Made by a program: the position numbers and the translations under genes. From CAZKBP01 sp964551015 (GTDB lineage Bacteria; Bacteroidota; Bacteroidia; Cytophagales; Microscillaceae), in the NCBI GenBank assembly GCA_964551015.1, contig CAZKBP010000007.1, positions 124,001-188,000 of the forward strand: DNA of 64,000 nt. The letters are read 5' to 3'. The notes under the pieces are model-generated. The model was not told the origin of the DNA and searched no databases. It worked only from the letters and a program-made list of their open reading frames with translations. Each line of letters opens with the position of its first letter. Position 1 is the stretch's first letter. This document shows positions 25,140 through 34,905 of the stretch, piece after piece.

Positions 25140-27923
25140 ATGAAACACACTTTACTCACAACCTTAGCTTTGGGCTGCTCATTAATTCTGAGCTTATGTT
25201 CTTCACTCAAGGCACAGAACGAAATTACGATCAGTGGTACTGTGACCGGTGCCGAGAAGGGAGAACCCTTGATCGGGGTCAACATTGCCGTAAAAGGCAA
25301 GGTGGCCGGGACCATAACAGATGGTCAAGGGGCTTTCAGCCTTACTACTAAAACTGTCCCTCCTTTTACCCTGATTTTCTCAAGTGTGGGTTACGCACTC
25401 AAGGAAGTAGAAATTACCCGTGGTCGCAATAATCTCAAAGTAGAGCTGGAAGAAGAGGCGATTCTTGGGCAAGAGATCGTGATTGCTGCCTCTCGTTACG
25501 AAGAAAGCGTACTAGAATCACCCGTGAGCATTGAGAAATTAGATATTTTGGATATTCGCAATTCTCCCACGGCCGATTTCTATTCAGGTCTGGGTAACCT
25601 GACGGGTGTAGACATCGGCAAGCAAAGTTTGACCTTCTCTACCCCCAATACGCGTGGCTTCAATGATAATACCAACTACCGTATTAACCAACTCATCGAT
25701 GGAGTGGATAATGCCGCTCCCGGCCTGAACTTCGCCGCTGGAAACATTGTAGGGATTTCACCGCTAGATGTAGAGAGTGTAGAATTGCTTATTGGTGCTT
25801 CTTCCGCTCTTTATGGTGCTGGTGGTTTGAACGGAACCATTCTGATGCGAAGCAAAAGTCCTTTTGAATATCAAGGACTGAGTGCCTCCGCGCAGGTAGG
25901 AATCATGCACTTGGGAGCAGATTACCAAGACAACGCCGATGGCTATTATGATTTTAATGTGCGCTATGCTAAGGCTTTCAATGATCGCTTTGCTTTTAAG
26001 GTAAATTTAAGCTATCTCACCGCAAACGATTGGCAAGCCAATGATTTCCGAGATTTTAACGATTTGGATGATCCTAGCCTCAATCGCCAAAGCAACCCTG
26101 GCTACGACGGGGTGAATACCTACGGAGACGAATCATTCTTTCCCTTTAATCTGGGCACGCTTGCTCCCGATATTGCCGCAGGTTACGTGGTTGGCTTAGG
26201 GTTTGAGCCAGGCACGCCTGAGTTTGATCAGGAGGTAGCTCGGGTCGTTGCACTTTTTCCAGAAGATCAGCTCGTCTCCAGAACGGGTTATTTAGAAAGT
26301 GATTTGGCAGACTATGGTATAGAAAGCATCAAAACGAGTGCCTCGCTCCACTACCGTATCAGTGAAAATGTGGAAGCGATTGTGCAAGGAGGCTATGCAC
26401 AGGGTACGAGTGTTTACACGGCCAGCAACCGTTTTTCTTTGGTAGATTTCAAATTGTACCGAGCCAAGGCTGAAATCAAAGGCCCTAAATTTTTCGTGAG
26501 AGCTTGGATGGTCGGTGAAAATGCCGGAGATAGCTATGACATTGGTAGCTTGGCCATTACCCTGAATGAGACGTGGAAACCTAGTGAACAGTGGTACAAT
26601 GAATACGTTGGTGCTTTTCTCTTTGCCCGAGACTTCCAAGGGCAATCTCTGGAACAGGCCTACCAAACGTCTCGAATCGTGGCGGATGGGGGAAGACCAG
26701 CACCCGGTTCCGAAAGCTTCAACCAGCTTACCGAGCAAATCCGAACCACTCCTGTAACGAGTGGAGGAGCCATGGTTATTGACAAGAGTAAGATGTATAA
26801 CTTCGAGGCGATGTACGACTTTAGCGACTTCTTCAAGTTTGCCGATATTCTGGCGGGAGTGAGTCATCGTATCTGGAACATTAATAGTGAAGGAACTATC
26901 TTTGCCGATGAGCCGGGTGATCCCCATATTATTCATCAATTTGGTGCTTATGTGCAGGTTACTAAGCGTTTGATCAATGGAAAGCTCAAATTCACGGGAT
27001 CAGGTCGCTACGATAAAAATGATAATTTTGAAGGTCGTGTTACCCCCAGATTTTCTGCTGTATATTCCGTAGATCGAGACAAGAAACACAATATCCGAGG
27101 TTCAGTACAGACCGCCTTCCGCTTCCCTTCTATTGCCGACCAATACACCAACCTAAATGTAGGACTCTTCCGCGTGATCGGCGGCTTACCGCAGTTTAGA
27201 GAACCTTTTAATTTTCAGGAAAATCCTGTTTATCCCTTAGATGATCCCAACCCATTGGTAGGGCAACCCGACCTATCTAACGGCCCCTATGAATTTCCTG
27301 AATTCACGGCAGAGCGTGTCCTCTCTTACGAAATTGGCTACAAAGGCTTGATTCTAGAAAATCTACTTTTAGATGGTTATTTTTACTACAATACCTTCAC
27401 GGGCTTTATTGCGAATCAAGCTTTGGGGCAACCGCTTCCTGACGGCACGACCAACTTTTTCTTATCGGCCATCAGTACCGAAGAGGATGTCTCGGCCTAC
27501 GGCTGGGCGATGAGTCTGGATTATCGTCTGAAAAATGGCTATAATTTTAGCGGAAATGTGTCTTACAATACCTTAGAATCGGTGGGAGATAATTTTCCCG
27601 ATGGTTTTCTGACTCGTTTCAATTCGCCAAATTATCGTACAAATCTCTCCGTATCGAACCGTAATGTTTGGAAAAACATTGGTTTTAGTGTGAATTGGCG
27701 ATGGCAAAATGATTTTCTCTGGGAATCTACTTTCGGAGTAGGCCAAATCCCTGCTTACCACACCGTGGATGCGCAGGTAAGTTATAAAATAGAGAAGCTA
27801 AAAACGATCGTCAAGGTGGGAGGCTCAAATATTTTCAATCAGTATTATACCACTGGTTTTGGTAATCCTCAGATCGGAGGGCTGTATTATATCAATATTA
27901 GTTTTGATGAGTTTTTGAATTAA
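25140..27923 (+). CDS. TonB-dependent outer-membrane receptor
   Basis: 927 residues. Signal peptide 1-26 (ends SSLKAQ); a carboxypeptidase-regulatory-like domain about 28-113 (ISGTVTGAEKGEPLIGVNIA); a plug about 125-240 (VDIGKQSLTFSTPNTRGFND, LIGASSALYGAGGLNGTILM); then a beta-barrel with many aromatic-ended strands (AFRFPSIADQYTNLN, FSGNVSYNTLES). It imports an unknown ligand using TonB energy. No SusD-type lipoprotein gene follows, so it is not a SusCD pair; siderophore, cobalamin or metal transport is more likely, without direct evidence. A terminator hairpin follows at 27954. Confidence 0.92.
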   Translation: MKHTLLTTLALGCSLILSLCSSLKAQNEITISGTVTGAEKGEPLIGVNIAVKGKVAGTITDGQGAFSLTTKTVPPFTLIFSSVGYALKEVEITRGRNNLKVELEEEAILGQEIVIAASRYEESVLESPVSIEKLDILDIRNSPTADFYSGLGNLTGVDIGKQSLTFSTPNTRGFNDNTNYRINQLIDGVDNAAPGLNFAAGNIVGISPLDVESVELLIGASSALYGAGGLNGTILMRSKSPFEYQGLSASAQVGIMHLGADYQDNADGYYDFNVRYAKAFNDRFAFKVNLSYLTANDWQANDFRDFNDLDDPSLNRQSNPGYDGVNTYGDESFFPFNLGTLAPDIAAGYVVGLGFEPGTPEFDQEVARVVALFPEDQLVSRTGYLESDLADYGIESIKTSASLHYRISENVEAIVQGGYAQGTSVYTASNRFSLVDFKLYRAKAEIKGPKFFVRAWMVGENAGDSYDIGSLAITLNETWKPSEQWYNEYVGAFLFARDFQGQSLEQAYQTSRIVADGGRPAPGSESFNQLTEQIRTTPVTSGGAMVIDKSKMYNFEAMYDFSDFFKFADILAGVSHRIWNINSEGTIFADEPGDPHIIHQFGAYVQVTKRLINGKLKFTGSGRYDKNDNFEGRVTPRFSAVYSVDRDKKHNIRGSVQTAFRFPSIADQYTNLNVGLFRVIGGLPQFREPFNFQENPVYPLDDPNPLVGQPDLSNGPYEFPEFTAERVLSYEIGYKGLILENLLLDGYFYYNTFTGFIANQALGQPLPDGTTNFFLSAISTEEDVSAYGWAMSLDYRLKNGYNFSGNVSYNTLESVGDNFPDGFLTRFNSPNYRTNLSVSNRNVWKNIGFSVNWRWQNDFLWESTFGVGQIPAYHTVDAQVSYKIEKLKTIVKVGGSNIFNQYYTTGFGNPQIGGLYYINISFDEFLN

Positions 27924-27949
27924 TTTATCCATCAAGCAAGCAGCCTAGA

Positions 27950-27985
27950 AAAAGGCCACATTGAACGCTCAGTGTGGCTTTTCTC
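27950..27985 (+). terminator. Intrinsic terminator after the TonB receptor gene
   Basis: Stem CCACATTGA (27956-27964) and TCAGTGTGG (27969-27977), one G-U pair, loop ACGC, followed by CTTTTCTC; the A-run before it adds pairs. It lies 33 bases after the receptor stop codon. Confidence 0.75.
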
Positions 27986-28111
27986 GATTCAGCAAATCCC
28001 TTTGAATGTTTTGGCTACTATACAAAAAGAAAACCCAACCAATTGGCTGAGCCTTCTTACTCATAAAATCAAATTACAATAAGAAAGTATTTGCTTCTGT
28101 CGGTCGCTTCT

Positions 28112-28963
28112 TTAAAGATTTTTTTTGACTTGTTCTACAAAAAGTTTTGTGTAACGATGGGCACTCTCCGCCAAGAGATGCACCCCATCTTGGGTTTTAA
28201 AATCACCACAGTTGTAAGATTGTAGGTACTCATATTGGTTCTGAGGGAAAACCCGGTATACTTTATTCCGAGAAAGATTATAACCGGCACTGGCACAAAC
28301 ATCGGGATGGTAGGGCATCTCGAAGAAGACTATTTTAACTCCTTTCTGCTCAAAATAGCTAATTTCTTTCTCGAGTAAATCCAGTTGCTTGTCCAGATGA
28401 GCCTCATTTTCAAGTAATTCATCGTATTCTTCAACCTTTTGTTGAATGATCTTAGTAAAAGAATCCTCTGGATTATCTGTAGGCCAAGCGACTAGGGATT
28501 CTTTTTTCTTCTTGTCCTGAACAAATTTATTGTAGGCGAATTGGATTTCAGTTTGACGAGGCTCGTTTGTACTGCTTCGTGTCAGCATTTTGTGCTGTGA
28601 ATTCAGGATAAGGTCTTCTGTTTTGAGAGAAGGAGAACGTTTGACAAAGTTCGTCTCGATAAAAATCATTTGCGGTATATGCCCACTCGCCTTGATGATG
28701 GCTAGCCCATCAAACAAGCTTCTTTCGTAGAAAGCGAGGTTATGAAATTGATCTTGAATGACTTCGGGGTCAAGGTTGGCAGCCACCGAAGAGCCTACGA
28801 TGATATAGTCTTTGGGATGGTCATTGTCAAAGAATTCCTGAATTTTGATCAAGTTATCTTGATTAACGCTTTGTGAGATATAGTCATTCGTTTCTACAAA
28901 AGCCACCACCAAATTGTAGCAAACGAAGAGCGTCAAGGTAACGACGAATACCTTCTTAATCAT
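28112..28963 (-). CDS. Membrane-anchored SGNH-hydrolase-like protein
   Basis: 283 residues. An N-terminal hydrophobic segment (about 4-22) acts as signal or anchor. Block I reads YIIVGSSVAANLDP (a GSS in place of the usual GDS, serine nucleophile candidate) and the C-terminal block V reads TQDGVHLLAESAHRY with the Asp and His of the dyad. This pattern resembles DltD-like or acetyl-transfer-associated SGNH proteins. A charged helical middle (KIIQQKVEEYDELLENE) lies between. Catalytic competence is uncertain because blocks II and III are not obvious. Single gene; substrate unknown. Confidence 0.55.
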   Translation of the reverse strand: MIKKVFVVTLTLFVCYNLVVAFVETNDYISQSVNQDNLIKIQEFFDNDHPKDYIIVGSSVAANLDPEVIQDQFHNLAFYERSLFDGLAIIKASGHIPQMIFIETNFVKRSPSLKTEDLILNSQHKMLTRSSTNEPRQTEIQFAYNKFVQDKKKKESLVAWPTDNPEDSFTKIIQQKVEEYDELLENEAHLDKQLDLLEKEISYFEQKGVKIVFFEMPYHPDVCASAGYNLSRNKVYRVFPQNQYEYLQSYNCGDFKTQDGVHLLAESAHRYTKLFVEQVKKNL

Positions 28964-29390
28964 TATAATTTTGGTTTTTAGATAAAAAGAGTTTTTGACT
29001 CGGGTCTTTCCAATACAATTGGTCGCTACTAATCTTGGTGGATTGGTGATGAGAGGTACGAGCCAATGACCCTAGCTGTGGGCTATTATGAGATGTAGGA
29101 TGTGCTTTAAATTTGCACGTTGAAGAGTAAAAACCGCTTTATAAGGGTTTGTATCTAATAGCGTTTGAATTCAGGATTTGTTTCAAAATCCTGATATTTT
29201 TTGAGTGATATTTCAATCGTGTATAGAATCTCGGCTGAGCTTTTTCTATAAAAATCTGATTTTCAATAATTTAAAATTCAACCTAGAGAATTTCTTAAAT
29301 TTTCACGCTCACCCAGCCAGAAAATCTCAAGAATATAAGCCTGAAAATAAAGCAAAAACTCATCAATCACCACAAGGCATTACTCGATGC
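28964..29390. other. Intergenic region with a terminator-like hairpin
   Basis: 427 AT-rich bases with no coding pattern between the SGNH-like gene and porQ. A perfect 9-base hairpin, TCAGGATTT (29171-29179) with AAATCCTGA (29186-29194), is followed on the plus strand by TATTTTTTG, as an intrinsic terminator would be, although no plus-strand gene is seen upstream within 1.2 kb. Confidence 0.45.
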
Positions 29391-30455
29391 TTATTCTGCC
29401 GAATCTTGAGACTTAGTGCGCTTCTTTCGCCCAAAACGTTGTAAGTCGGCTCCCAAGGTAAAAAAACTTCGCCCCGCCCCCACGTGGTACGTTCCGTAAG
29501 CATACGAAAGACTAAACGCTTTTACTTTCAGCAAAAAACCAAGCGATATGCCTCTCAACCCTCCTATGTTCTCTACACGCATTTCCCGATTAATAAGATG
29601 ATTATAGCCCAGATTGATATGAAAACCTTTGGCTAAGAGCAACTCCCCTCCCACCACGAAATGTCGTGCTAGCTTGTCAAAGAAGGTTTTCTCTTCACTG
29701 ACCACATTGCCATTGGCATCCAGACGCGTAGAACGGGCGGGATCTAAGTAAACAATATCAAATTGGTAGAGATGATGCAAGGTTACAGAAAATCGGAAGG
29801 GCATAGCACTGGGCTTAAAAGAAGTGCCCAATTGGACATCTAAAGGTAGGTTGGTCTTGCCTGTTTCCGTGTACTTACTCACCGGAAAGCCCAGATTTTT
29901 AATCGCCAGACCAACTGCCCAATCTTGTACCGGATGGGTGAAAACCGCCCCCAAATCCACGGCCAAGGCATATGCACCAAAGCTCTCAATCTGTGAGCCT
30001 AAGAACTTCAGACTGGCTCCAAAACGAAAATTATCCTGCTCAAAGGCATAGGTAGCTTGCAGGGCAAAATCATTGGCCTTAAAATCTCCCAAGACCTGAC
30101 CACTCGCGTTCGTCTGGTCAAAGCTCCCGTAATTTAGCATTCTTGCCCCAAAACCCACATTGCCAATTTTAGAAAAAGGCTGCACGTAGACCAAAGAAAA
30201 ATTATTAATCCCCGCATGCCAAGGCGAATAGCTAAAAGCAGCTTTCTTGGCTAGATTGGGTTGGAGAAGAGCAGGATTATCCAGAAACATATTCACTTCT
30301 TCCTGCTGAAGAGAAACATTGACCCCACCTAGCCCGGCCAAACGAGCGTGGGCAGGTACTCGCAGAAACTCGAAGGTCTGCCTGCCTCCTATCTGTGCCT
30401 CGAGTGCAGACCCGATACAACTGCAAATTATCAGAAGCAATAGCTTTTTCATCAT
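29391..30455 (-). CDS. porQ: Type IX secretion system outer-membrane protein PorQ
   Basis: 354 residues. Signal peptide ends at ALEAQ. The mature start GGRQTFEFLRVPAHARLAGLG with GGVNVSLQQEEVNMFLDNPAL is the PorQ/PorV family signature; the rest is a FadL-like beta-barrel (FGARMLNYGSFDQTNASG, INLGYNHLINREMR, GISLGFLLKVKAFSLSYAYG). In type IX secretion PorQ belongs to the attachment complex that joins cargo to A-LPS on the surface; it is thought to work with PorZ. It lies 92 bases after the thioredoxin-fold gene. Its presence fits the sorting-domain protease at 56568. Confidence 0.85.
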   Translation of the reverse strand: MMKKLLLLIICSCIGSALEAQIGGRQTFEFLRVPAHARLAGLGGVNVSLQQEEVNMFLDNPALLQPNLAKKAAFSYSPWHAGINNFSLVYVQPFSKIGNVGFGARMLNYGSFDQTNASGQVLGDFKANDFALQATYAFEQDNFRFGASLKFLGSQIESFGAYALAVDLGAVFTHPVQDWAVGLAIKNLGFPVSKYTETGKTNLPLDVQLGTSFKPSAMPFRFSVTLHHLYQFDIVYLDPARSTRLDANGNVVSEEKTFFDKLARHFVVGGELLLAKGFHINLGYNHLINREMRVENIGGLRGISLGFLLKVKAFSLSYAYGTYHVGAGRSFFTLGADLQRFGRKKRTKSQDSAE

Positions 30456-30547
30456 TCAAGTTGATAGTGATGAGTTGTACGTTCTTTTTGGTAGGCCCGA
30501 AGGAATCAATCTATTCTCAGAACGGACAACTCACAACTCGTAACCAT

Positions 30548-31744
30548 CTAAGATGCTTTAATTTTTTTAATCAAGTCTTCGATCGGTCGAGGATCTATTT
30601 TTTGATTTTGCGCTTGCTCGAGAGCTTTTTGTGCTTGCTCGAGGGCTTTGTCTTTTTGTCCGAGCTTGAAAAGTAAACCTGCCTCAATGAATTGATTGGT
30701 GTGGTTAACACCTGTGAAATTCTGAAGCTCTTTGATCCAAGTCAATGCTTTGCTCCAATTTTCCTCACCTTCTACGTAATTGTAAAAATTGTAAGTAATA
30801 TTGATAACCTGTTCTACTGGCGTAGTACCGAATTCGTCTATAAAGCCACTTGCTTTTTGCGCATATCGGGGCCAGTCCTCGGTTTGTTGGTAGTAAGTCA
30901 GGTAAAGACTAAAGCTAATGAGCTTGGTTTGCTCATTGGGAATGATGGGAGCCATTTTCTCCAAAATAGTTTCCATTTGAGCAAGTTTCGTTTCATCCTC
31001 ATCGGCAATCGCCTCAGCAAACAAGCGGTCTAGCACCTGATAAGCTACTTCTACTGCGTTTTCACTATGTGCTTCCTTGAATTCTTCTATATGATTCAAA
31101 TAGTATTGAAACTCTCTGGAGTCAACTTGATCGGTGAAATGCGTCATCAACTGGAAATTCCGCTCGGAAAGTAGGTCTTCGTCTTTTTGGGTTTTGAAAT
31201 AAGTATTCGCTATCTCGAGGATTTCTTCATCTTCACTCTCGGCGTGTAGCAATAAATACTCGGCCAGGAATTCAGGATCACGCTCTCCTGCTTCGTAGCG
31301 ACGATTTAGTTCAGGGACCGAGAGTGCGCTTTCGGCTAGTTGCACAAATTCTTCTGCACCCATGGCTCCGGTCATACGATATATTACCTCTCCCTCGGCA
31401 TCAATGAAGAGATAGGTAGGCATCGCCCTGATTTCGTAATAGGAAGCAGTTTCAGTTTCTTGATCTACGTCTAGTTTGTAGCTGACAAATTTTTCATTGT
31501 AGAGCTTGGCTACGGCTTCATCCGTGAATACATTCTTGTCCATGTATTTGCAAGGGCCGCACCAAGTAGCGTAAGCATCTACGAAGAGGGGTTTGTTTTG
31601 TTTTTGGGCTTCTTTGAGGGCTTCTGTCCAGGTACCCGTGTAGAAACGGATTTCATCATCTGCCTGCACGCGGGCAGATACAGTGAAAAGACATAGGCTC
31701 AAAAGGACATAGAAATAGGATTTGTGAAGGAATTTCAGTTTCAT
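30548..31744 (-). CDS. Secreted thioredoxin-fold protein with helical C-terminal extension
   Basis: 398 residues. Signal peptide 1-28 (ends RVQAD). Thioredoxin domain about 33-145 with the redox motif WCGPC (C62, C65) and the cis-proline context IRAMPTYLFIDAEG. The remaining 250 residues are helical and TPR-like, ending with a duplicated heptad (KALEQAQKALEQAQNQ). Both cysteines are present, so it may be an active periplasmic disulfide reductase or thiol-oxidoreductase. The same layout is common in Bacteroidota but client proteins are not defined. It precedes porQ on the same strand and could be co-expressed with it. Confidence 0.85.
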   Translation of the reverse strand: MKLKFLHKSYFYVLLSLCLFTVSARVQADDEIRFYTGTWTEALKEAQKQNKPLFVDAYATWCGPCKYMDKNVFTDEAVAKLYNEKFVSYKLDVDQETETASYYEIRAMPTYLFIDAEGEVIYRMTGAMGAEEFVQLAESALSVPELNRRYEAGERDPEFLAEYLLLHAESEDEEILEIANTYFKTQKDEDLLSERNFQLMTHFTDQVDSREFQYYLNHIEEFKEAHSENAVEVAYQVLDRLFAEAIADEDETKLAQMETILEKMAPIIPNEQTKLISFSLYLTYYQQTEDWPRYAQKASGFIDEFGTTPVEQVINITYNFYNYVEGEENWSKALTWIKELQNFTGVNHTNQFIEAGLLFKLGQKDKALEQAQKALEQAQNQKIDPRPIEDLIKKIKAS

Positions 31745-31845
31745 AAATTTAGGATTTGAAGATAGATTTGGGGATTTAAGGTAATTTATTAGATCGTTGC
31801 TAAGTCTTTCAAATAACGAAGTGGCTCAGAAAAATAGTTCATCAC

Positions 31846-33549
31846 TTAGGTATTTGTCTGATATTTTCTTTTTCTCCACCAAAAATTGATTCCTCCAAAT
31901 AATACTACCAAAAGTATAGGTAGTAGCGTATTTAGCCATTGCCAAAAGGCTTTTTCTTCTTTGAGCTTGAGCTTATCGAGAGGGCGCAGGGTAATTTCTT
32001 TGTTTTTTGCTTGAATAACTCCCTGATCGTCAATCATATAATCAACCGCACTGATCAGAAAGTCGGCATTTGCAAAAGTCGTCTTGATAATTGGATTATA
32101 CCCCAGGGGTTTGGGTTCCATGCGGGTCGAGTCTATTTCATTGCGAATCAAGTCGCCGTCTGAACATACTAAAATTTTGGTTTCTGGACTTTGGGCAACA
32201 AAATCAGCATTTTGACTAAAACTTCGAGATTGATAGACGGAATTAAATTTACCTTCTAACAAAAAAGCCACAGGCAAAGGCCCTGCTTGGTACTGAGCAG
32301 GGTCGGGCTGTTGTCTTTCTTCCTCGTAGCGTACATAAGTAGGCGTGGTGCGTACCTGCGTGTATTGGGAAGTAAACATCAGCGGAATCTTCCGAATACC
32401 GGGAGATTTGATGGTATCTATGGTGCTCACGAATTGGCTCGTGATCGGCCCCAAATTCTTGACTATCGGATGGTTGGGGAAATTATTAATAATCGGATAG
32501 TACTGCCAAGGAATCGCCTGAACATTGGGTTGATCCTCGGTCAAATTGCCCACCACGATAGGAATGGGCGTCGCGTTAAGGTCTTTGATTAGATTGGCAT
32601 TCAGGCGTACCCCATATCTAAAAAACATATCCAAAAGATTGTGCTTGATCGGGAAGGTAAAAGCCCCCTTATCGCGCAAAACACTATCCATATGCAAGCC
32701 AACTACATCTACGAAAAAGAGTGCTTTTCCTCCTTTCATTATGTATTGGTCAATCTTGTATTTATCCTCTTCGCTAAAAGTAGAATCTGGTTTGGCGATA
32801 ATAATCGCATCTACGCCCGCTCGGATTTGTGGCTCAATGGTCAGGGGAATTTTTACGACCTCATAATATTCTTGCAAGCGAGTAATGGCGGTGGCCATTT
32901 CAATATTTTCTAGCTCTCCGTGCCCCTCGATGAGTCCCACTCGTTTGCGCTGAGAAGTCAAGAACTTGATCGTAGAAATTAGATTATACTCCACATTTTC
33001 TACAGATTGATTGAGAATCTGCTCAGAACTCAGTCCTTGTTGCATGCGTTGGTCTAATACTTTAAAGAGTGAGGCAGCGGTTTCTCTGGTTTCTCCCTTT
33101 TCGCGGTCATAATACGAAATTAATGCCCCGGGAAAAATGATATTTTGTGTGCGTTGATCGCCTTGTCGGTCAAAGACCTGAATGGGTTTAACGCCCTTAT
33201 CATCTAACTGCCGATAGAATTGATCACGTTCCTGCTCATTTTTGCCTTGACTACTGGGGTCTACGAAGCGGTAGCTCAGTTTTGACCCGGCATAGCGTTT
33301 AAACTCGGCCAAGGTTTCTTTGATTGTTTTCTGTAAACGTTGAAAACCTGCGGGAAATCTCCCTTCCAGATATACTTTCACCACGATGGGGTCTTCCAAA
33401 TCTCTCAGAATTTGCTTGGTAGCCGGTGAAATAGAATATCTCTGTTCTTCGGTCAGGTCTATTCTAAAAAAATAATCTCGAGCAAACCAGTTCAAAGCAA
33501 TTAAGCTCAGAATAGCCATCACGAATTGAGTCAAATGCTTTTTTTTCAT
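31846..33549 (-). CDS. gldG: Gliding-motility ABC transporter accessory protein GldG
   Basis: 567 residues. An N-terminal membrane span (about 8-25), then the GldG/IFT52-like start FFRIDLTEEQRYSISPATKQIL and ILRDLEDPIVVKVYLEG, and a C-terminal span (about 537-556, LNTLLPILLVVLFGGINFWW) with a basic tail. GldG normally acts with GldF and the ATPase GldA as an ABC-type complex tied to gliding. Here gldF is not next to it: the upstream neighbour is a DNA methyltransferase and the downstream one a thioredoxin-fold gene. A box TATTTTTG at 33570-33577 could give it its own promoter. Confidence 0.88.
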   Translation of the reverse strand: MKKKHLTQFVMAILSLIALNWFARDYFFRIDLTEEQRYSISPATKQILRDLEDPIVVKVYLEGRFPAGFQRLQKTIKETLAEFKRYAGSKLSYRFVDPSSQGKNEQERDQFYRQLDDKGVKPIQVFDRQGDQRTQNIIFPGALISYYDREKGETRETAASLFKVLDQRMQQGLSSEQILNQSVENVEYNLISTIKFLTSQRKRVGLIEGHGELENIEMATAITRLQEYYEVVKIPLTIEPQIRAGVDAIIIAKPDSTFSEEDKYKIDQYIMKGGKALFFVDVVGLHMDSVLRDKGAFTFPIKHNLLDMFFRYGVRLNANLIKDLNATPIPIVVGNLTEDQPNVQAIPWQYYPIINNFPNHPIVKNLGPITSQFVSTIDTIKSPGIRKIPLMFTSQYTQVRTTPTYVRYEEERQQPDPAQYQAGPLPVAFLLEGKFNSVYQSRSFSQNADFVAQSPETKILVCSDGDLIRNEIDSTRMEPKPLGYNPIIKTTFANADFLISAVDYMIDDQGVIQAKNKEITLRPLDKLKLKEEKAFWQWLNTLLPILLVVLFGGINFWWRKRKYQTNT

Positions 33550-33569
33550 AGCGCGGGAACAGAATTTTA

Positions 33570-33577
33570 CAAAAATA
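33570..33577 (-). promoter_or_regulatory. Candidate -7 box for gldG
   Basis: TATTTTTG on the minus strand fits TAnnTTTG exactly and lies 21 bases before the gldG start. No clear -33 box was found. Confidence 0.35.
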
Positions 33578-33708
33578 GACAGCGGTGATCTTTGGATAGA
33601 ACGACTTGATCTTAGATTTAAGATACAAAGATGAGGAAAATTATCCTTTTTGCCACTTATCTCAGGGATAAAGCCTCAGGAGGATGGCTTGCTAGAATTT
33701 GAAAACTC

Positions 33709-34719
33709 CTAACTTCTAAGGCTTTGTTGCTTCTCCGTTGTTTTCCAAGGCTCAACCGCTTTGGGGCGAACAACAGCTTGCAAGCGCCTTTTGGCAATTT
33801 GGAAATAATTGGCTTCCAGCTCGTAGCCCAAGAAGTTTCTGTCTAGTTTCATGGCCGCAACTCCAGTACTCCCACTTCCCATAAAGGGGTCTAATATATG
33901 ATGCCCTGAAAAAGAGACTAATCTGATCAGATGCTCCATGAGTTCCACGGGTTTGAGGGTAGGATGGTGGTTAAATTTCTCGGCTCGCTGACGCACTTTG
34001 GGTACTAGAAAGAACTTATCATAGCCGTCCTCAAAGGCTTCGGTACGGAGGATATTGGCCATCACCCTTCCCTTGGGATGTGGATTATGCCCGACTTTCC
34101 CTTCTCCTTGCTCGTAGGGAATGCGTGTATCTTCCAGATTTAAAGCTCCTGTACCGTATTTTAATAAATTTTCGGCGATTGTAAGACCTTTGGCAATGGG
34201 TTTTTGGATCAAAATAATGGGTTCATAGGCTGGTTTTACTCCCAAACCTGCTCCGTCGTATTTTCTACCCGCTTGGGAGGCGGGTTTGTATTTGGCTTTT
34301 TTTTGCTGATTCGTGTAGGTAGATGCTCCGCCTTTTTTGTAGCCTTGCACGTAATTGTAATGCCCTACTACTTCACTTTCTACATGGAGTGTTTTGTCTA
34401 TTTCTAAGCCTACATTTCTGCTCTTGGGCATGCCATTGAGATAAGCCCAAAACAAAACATCTTTGATCAAAAAGCCTGTATCTTCCAAAGTTACCATCAA
34501 GCGATGCATCAGCCGCACGGAGGAAAAGACGAGCCCAAAAGCACCGGGCTTGAGTACACGCATACTGTCTTGCCAAATTTCTGCCCGAGGTAGGTCTTTG
34601 TCCCAGTAGTGAGCCTGAAAACTGATCCCGTAGGGTGGGTCAGTGACGAGGGCATCCACAGAGTTCTGAGAAATTTCTTTCAATCCGTAGCAGGACTTAT
34701 GATAAATCTGATGGCTCAT
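33709..34719 (-). CDS. Orphan DNA N6-adenine/N4-cytosine methyltransferase (beta class)
   Basis: 336 residues. The catalytic motif DPPYG is at 27-31 and the SAM-binding DPFMGSGSTG at 277-286; this order (DPPY first) is the beta class. The block LNGMPKSRNVGLEIDK and the central KPAYEPIILIQKPI are typical of small methylases found in phages and as chromosomal orphans. No restriction endonuclease or specificity subunit is adjacent, so a regulatory or relic role is more likely than restriction-modification. Recognition sequence cannot be told from the sequence. The gene sits between the VWA gene and gldG on the same strand. Confidence 0.88.
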   Translation of the reverse strand: MSHQIYHKSCYGLKEISQNSVDALVTDPPYGISFQAHYWDKDLPRAEIWQDSMRVLKPGAFGLVFSSVRLMHRLMVTLEDTGFLIKDVLFWAYLNGMPKSRNVGLEIDKTLHVESEVVGHYNYVQGYKKGGASTYTNQQKKAKYKPASQAGRKYDGAGLGVKPAYEPIILIQKPIAKGLTIAENLLKYGTGALNLEDTRIPYEQGEGKVGHNPHPKGRVMANILRTEAFEDGYDKFFLVPKVRQRAEKFNHHPTLKPVELMEHLIRLVSFSGHHILDPFMGSGSTGVAAMKLDRNFLGYELEANYFQIAKRRLQAVVRPKAVEPWKTTEKQQSLRS

Positions 34720-34850
34720 GTTAAGTATTTGATTTTTCTGGATTTCTATTTCACGTCAAAGACAGTGTAAATACATCCTTGTGTTCAAATATACTTAATT
34801 TTCTGGAATCGAATATCAATTTCCTTAAGAGTAAGCCTGATAAATAACAA

Positions 34851-34882
34851 AAATCCCACTCTAGCCCTCTAGAGTGGGATTT
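34851..34882. terminator. Strong bidirectional terminator hairpin
   Basis: Perfect 14-base arms AAATCCCACTCTAG (34851-34864) and complement (34869-34882) with loop CCCT, followed by Ts on the plus strand and preceded by As. It lies 24 bases after the stop of the VWA gene (minus strand) and insulates the methyltransferase gene. Confidence 0.9.
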
Positions 34883-34905
34883 TTTTACTGTAAATTCTTT
34901 TGCTT

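Noticed and set aside
33709..34719. Prophage remnant
   Set aside because: The methyltransferase resembles phage enzymes, but no other phage-type gene is present on either side.
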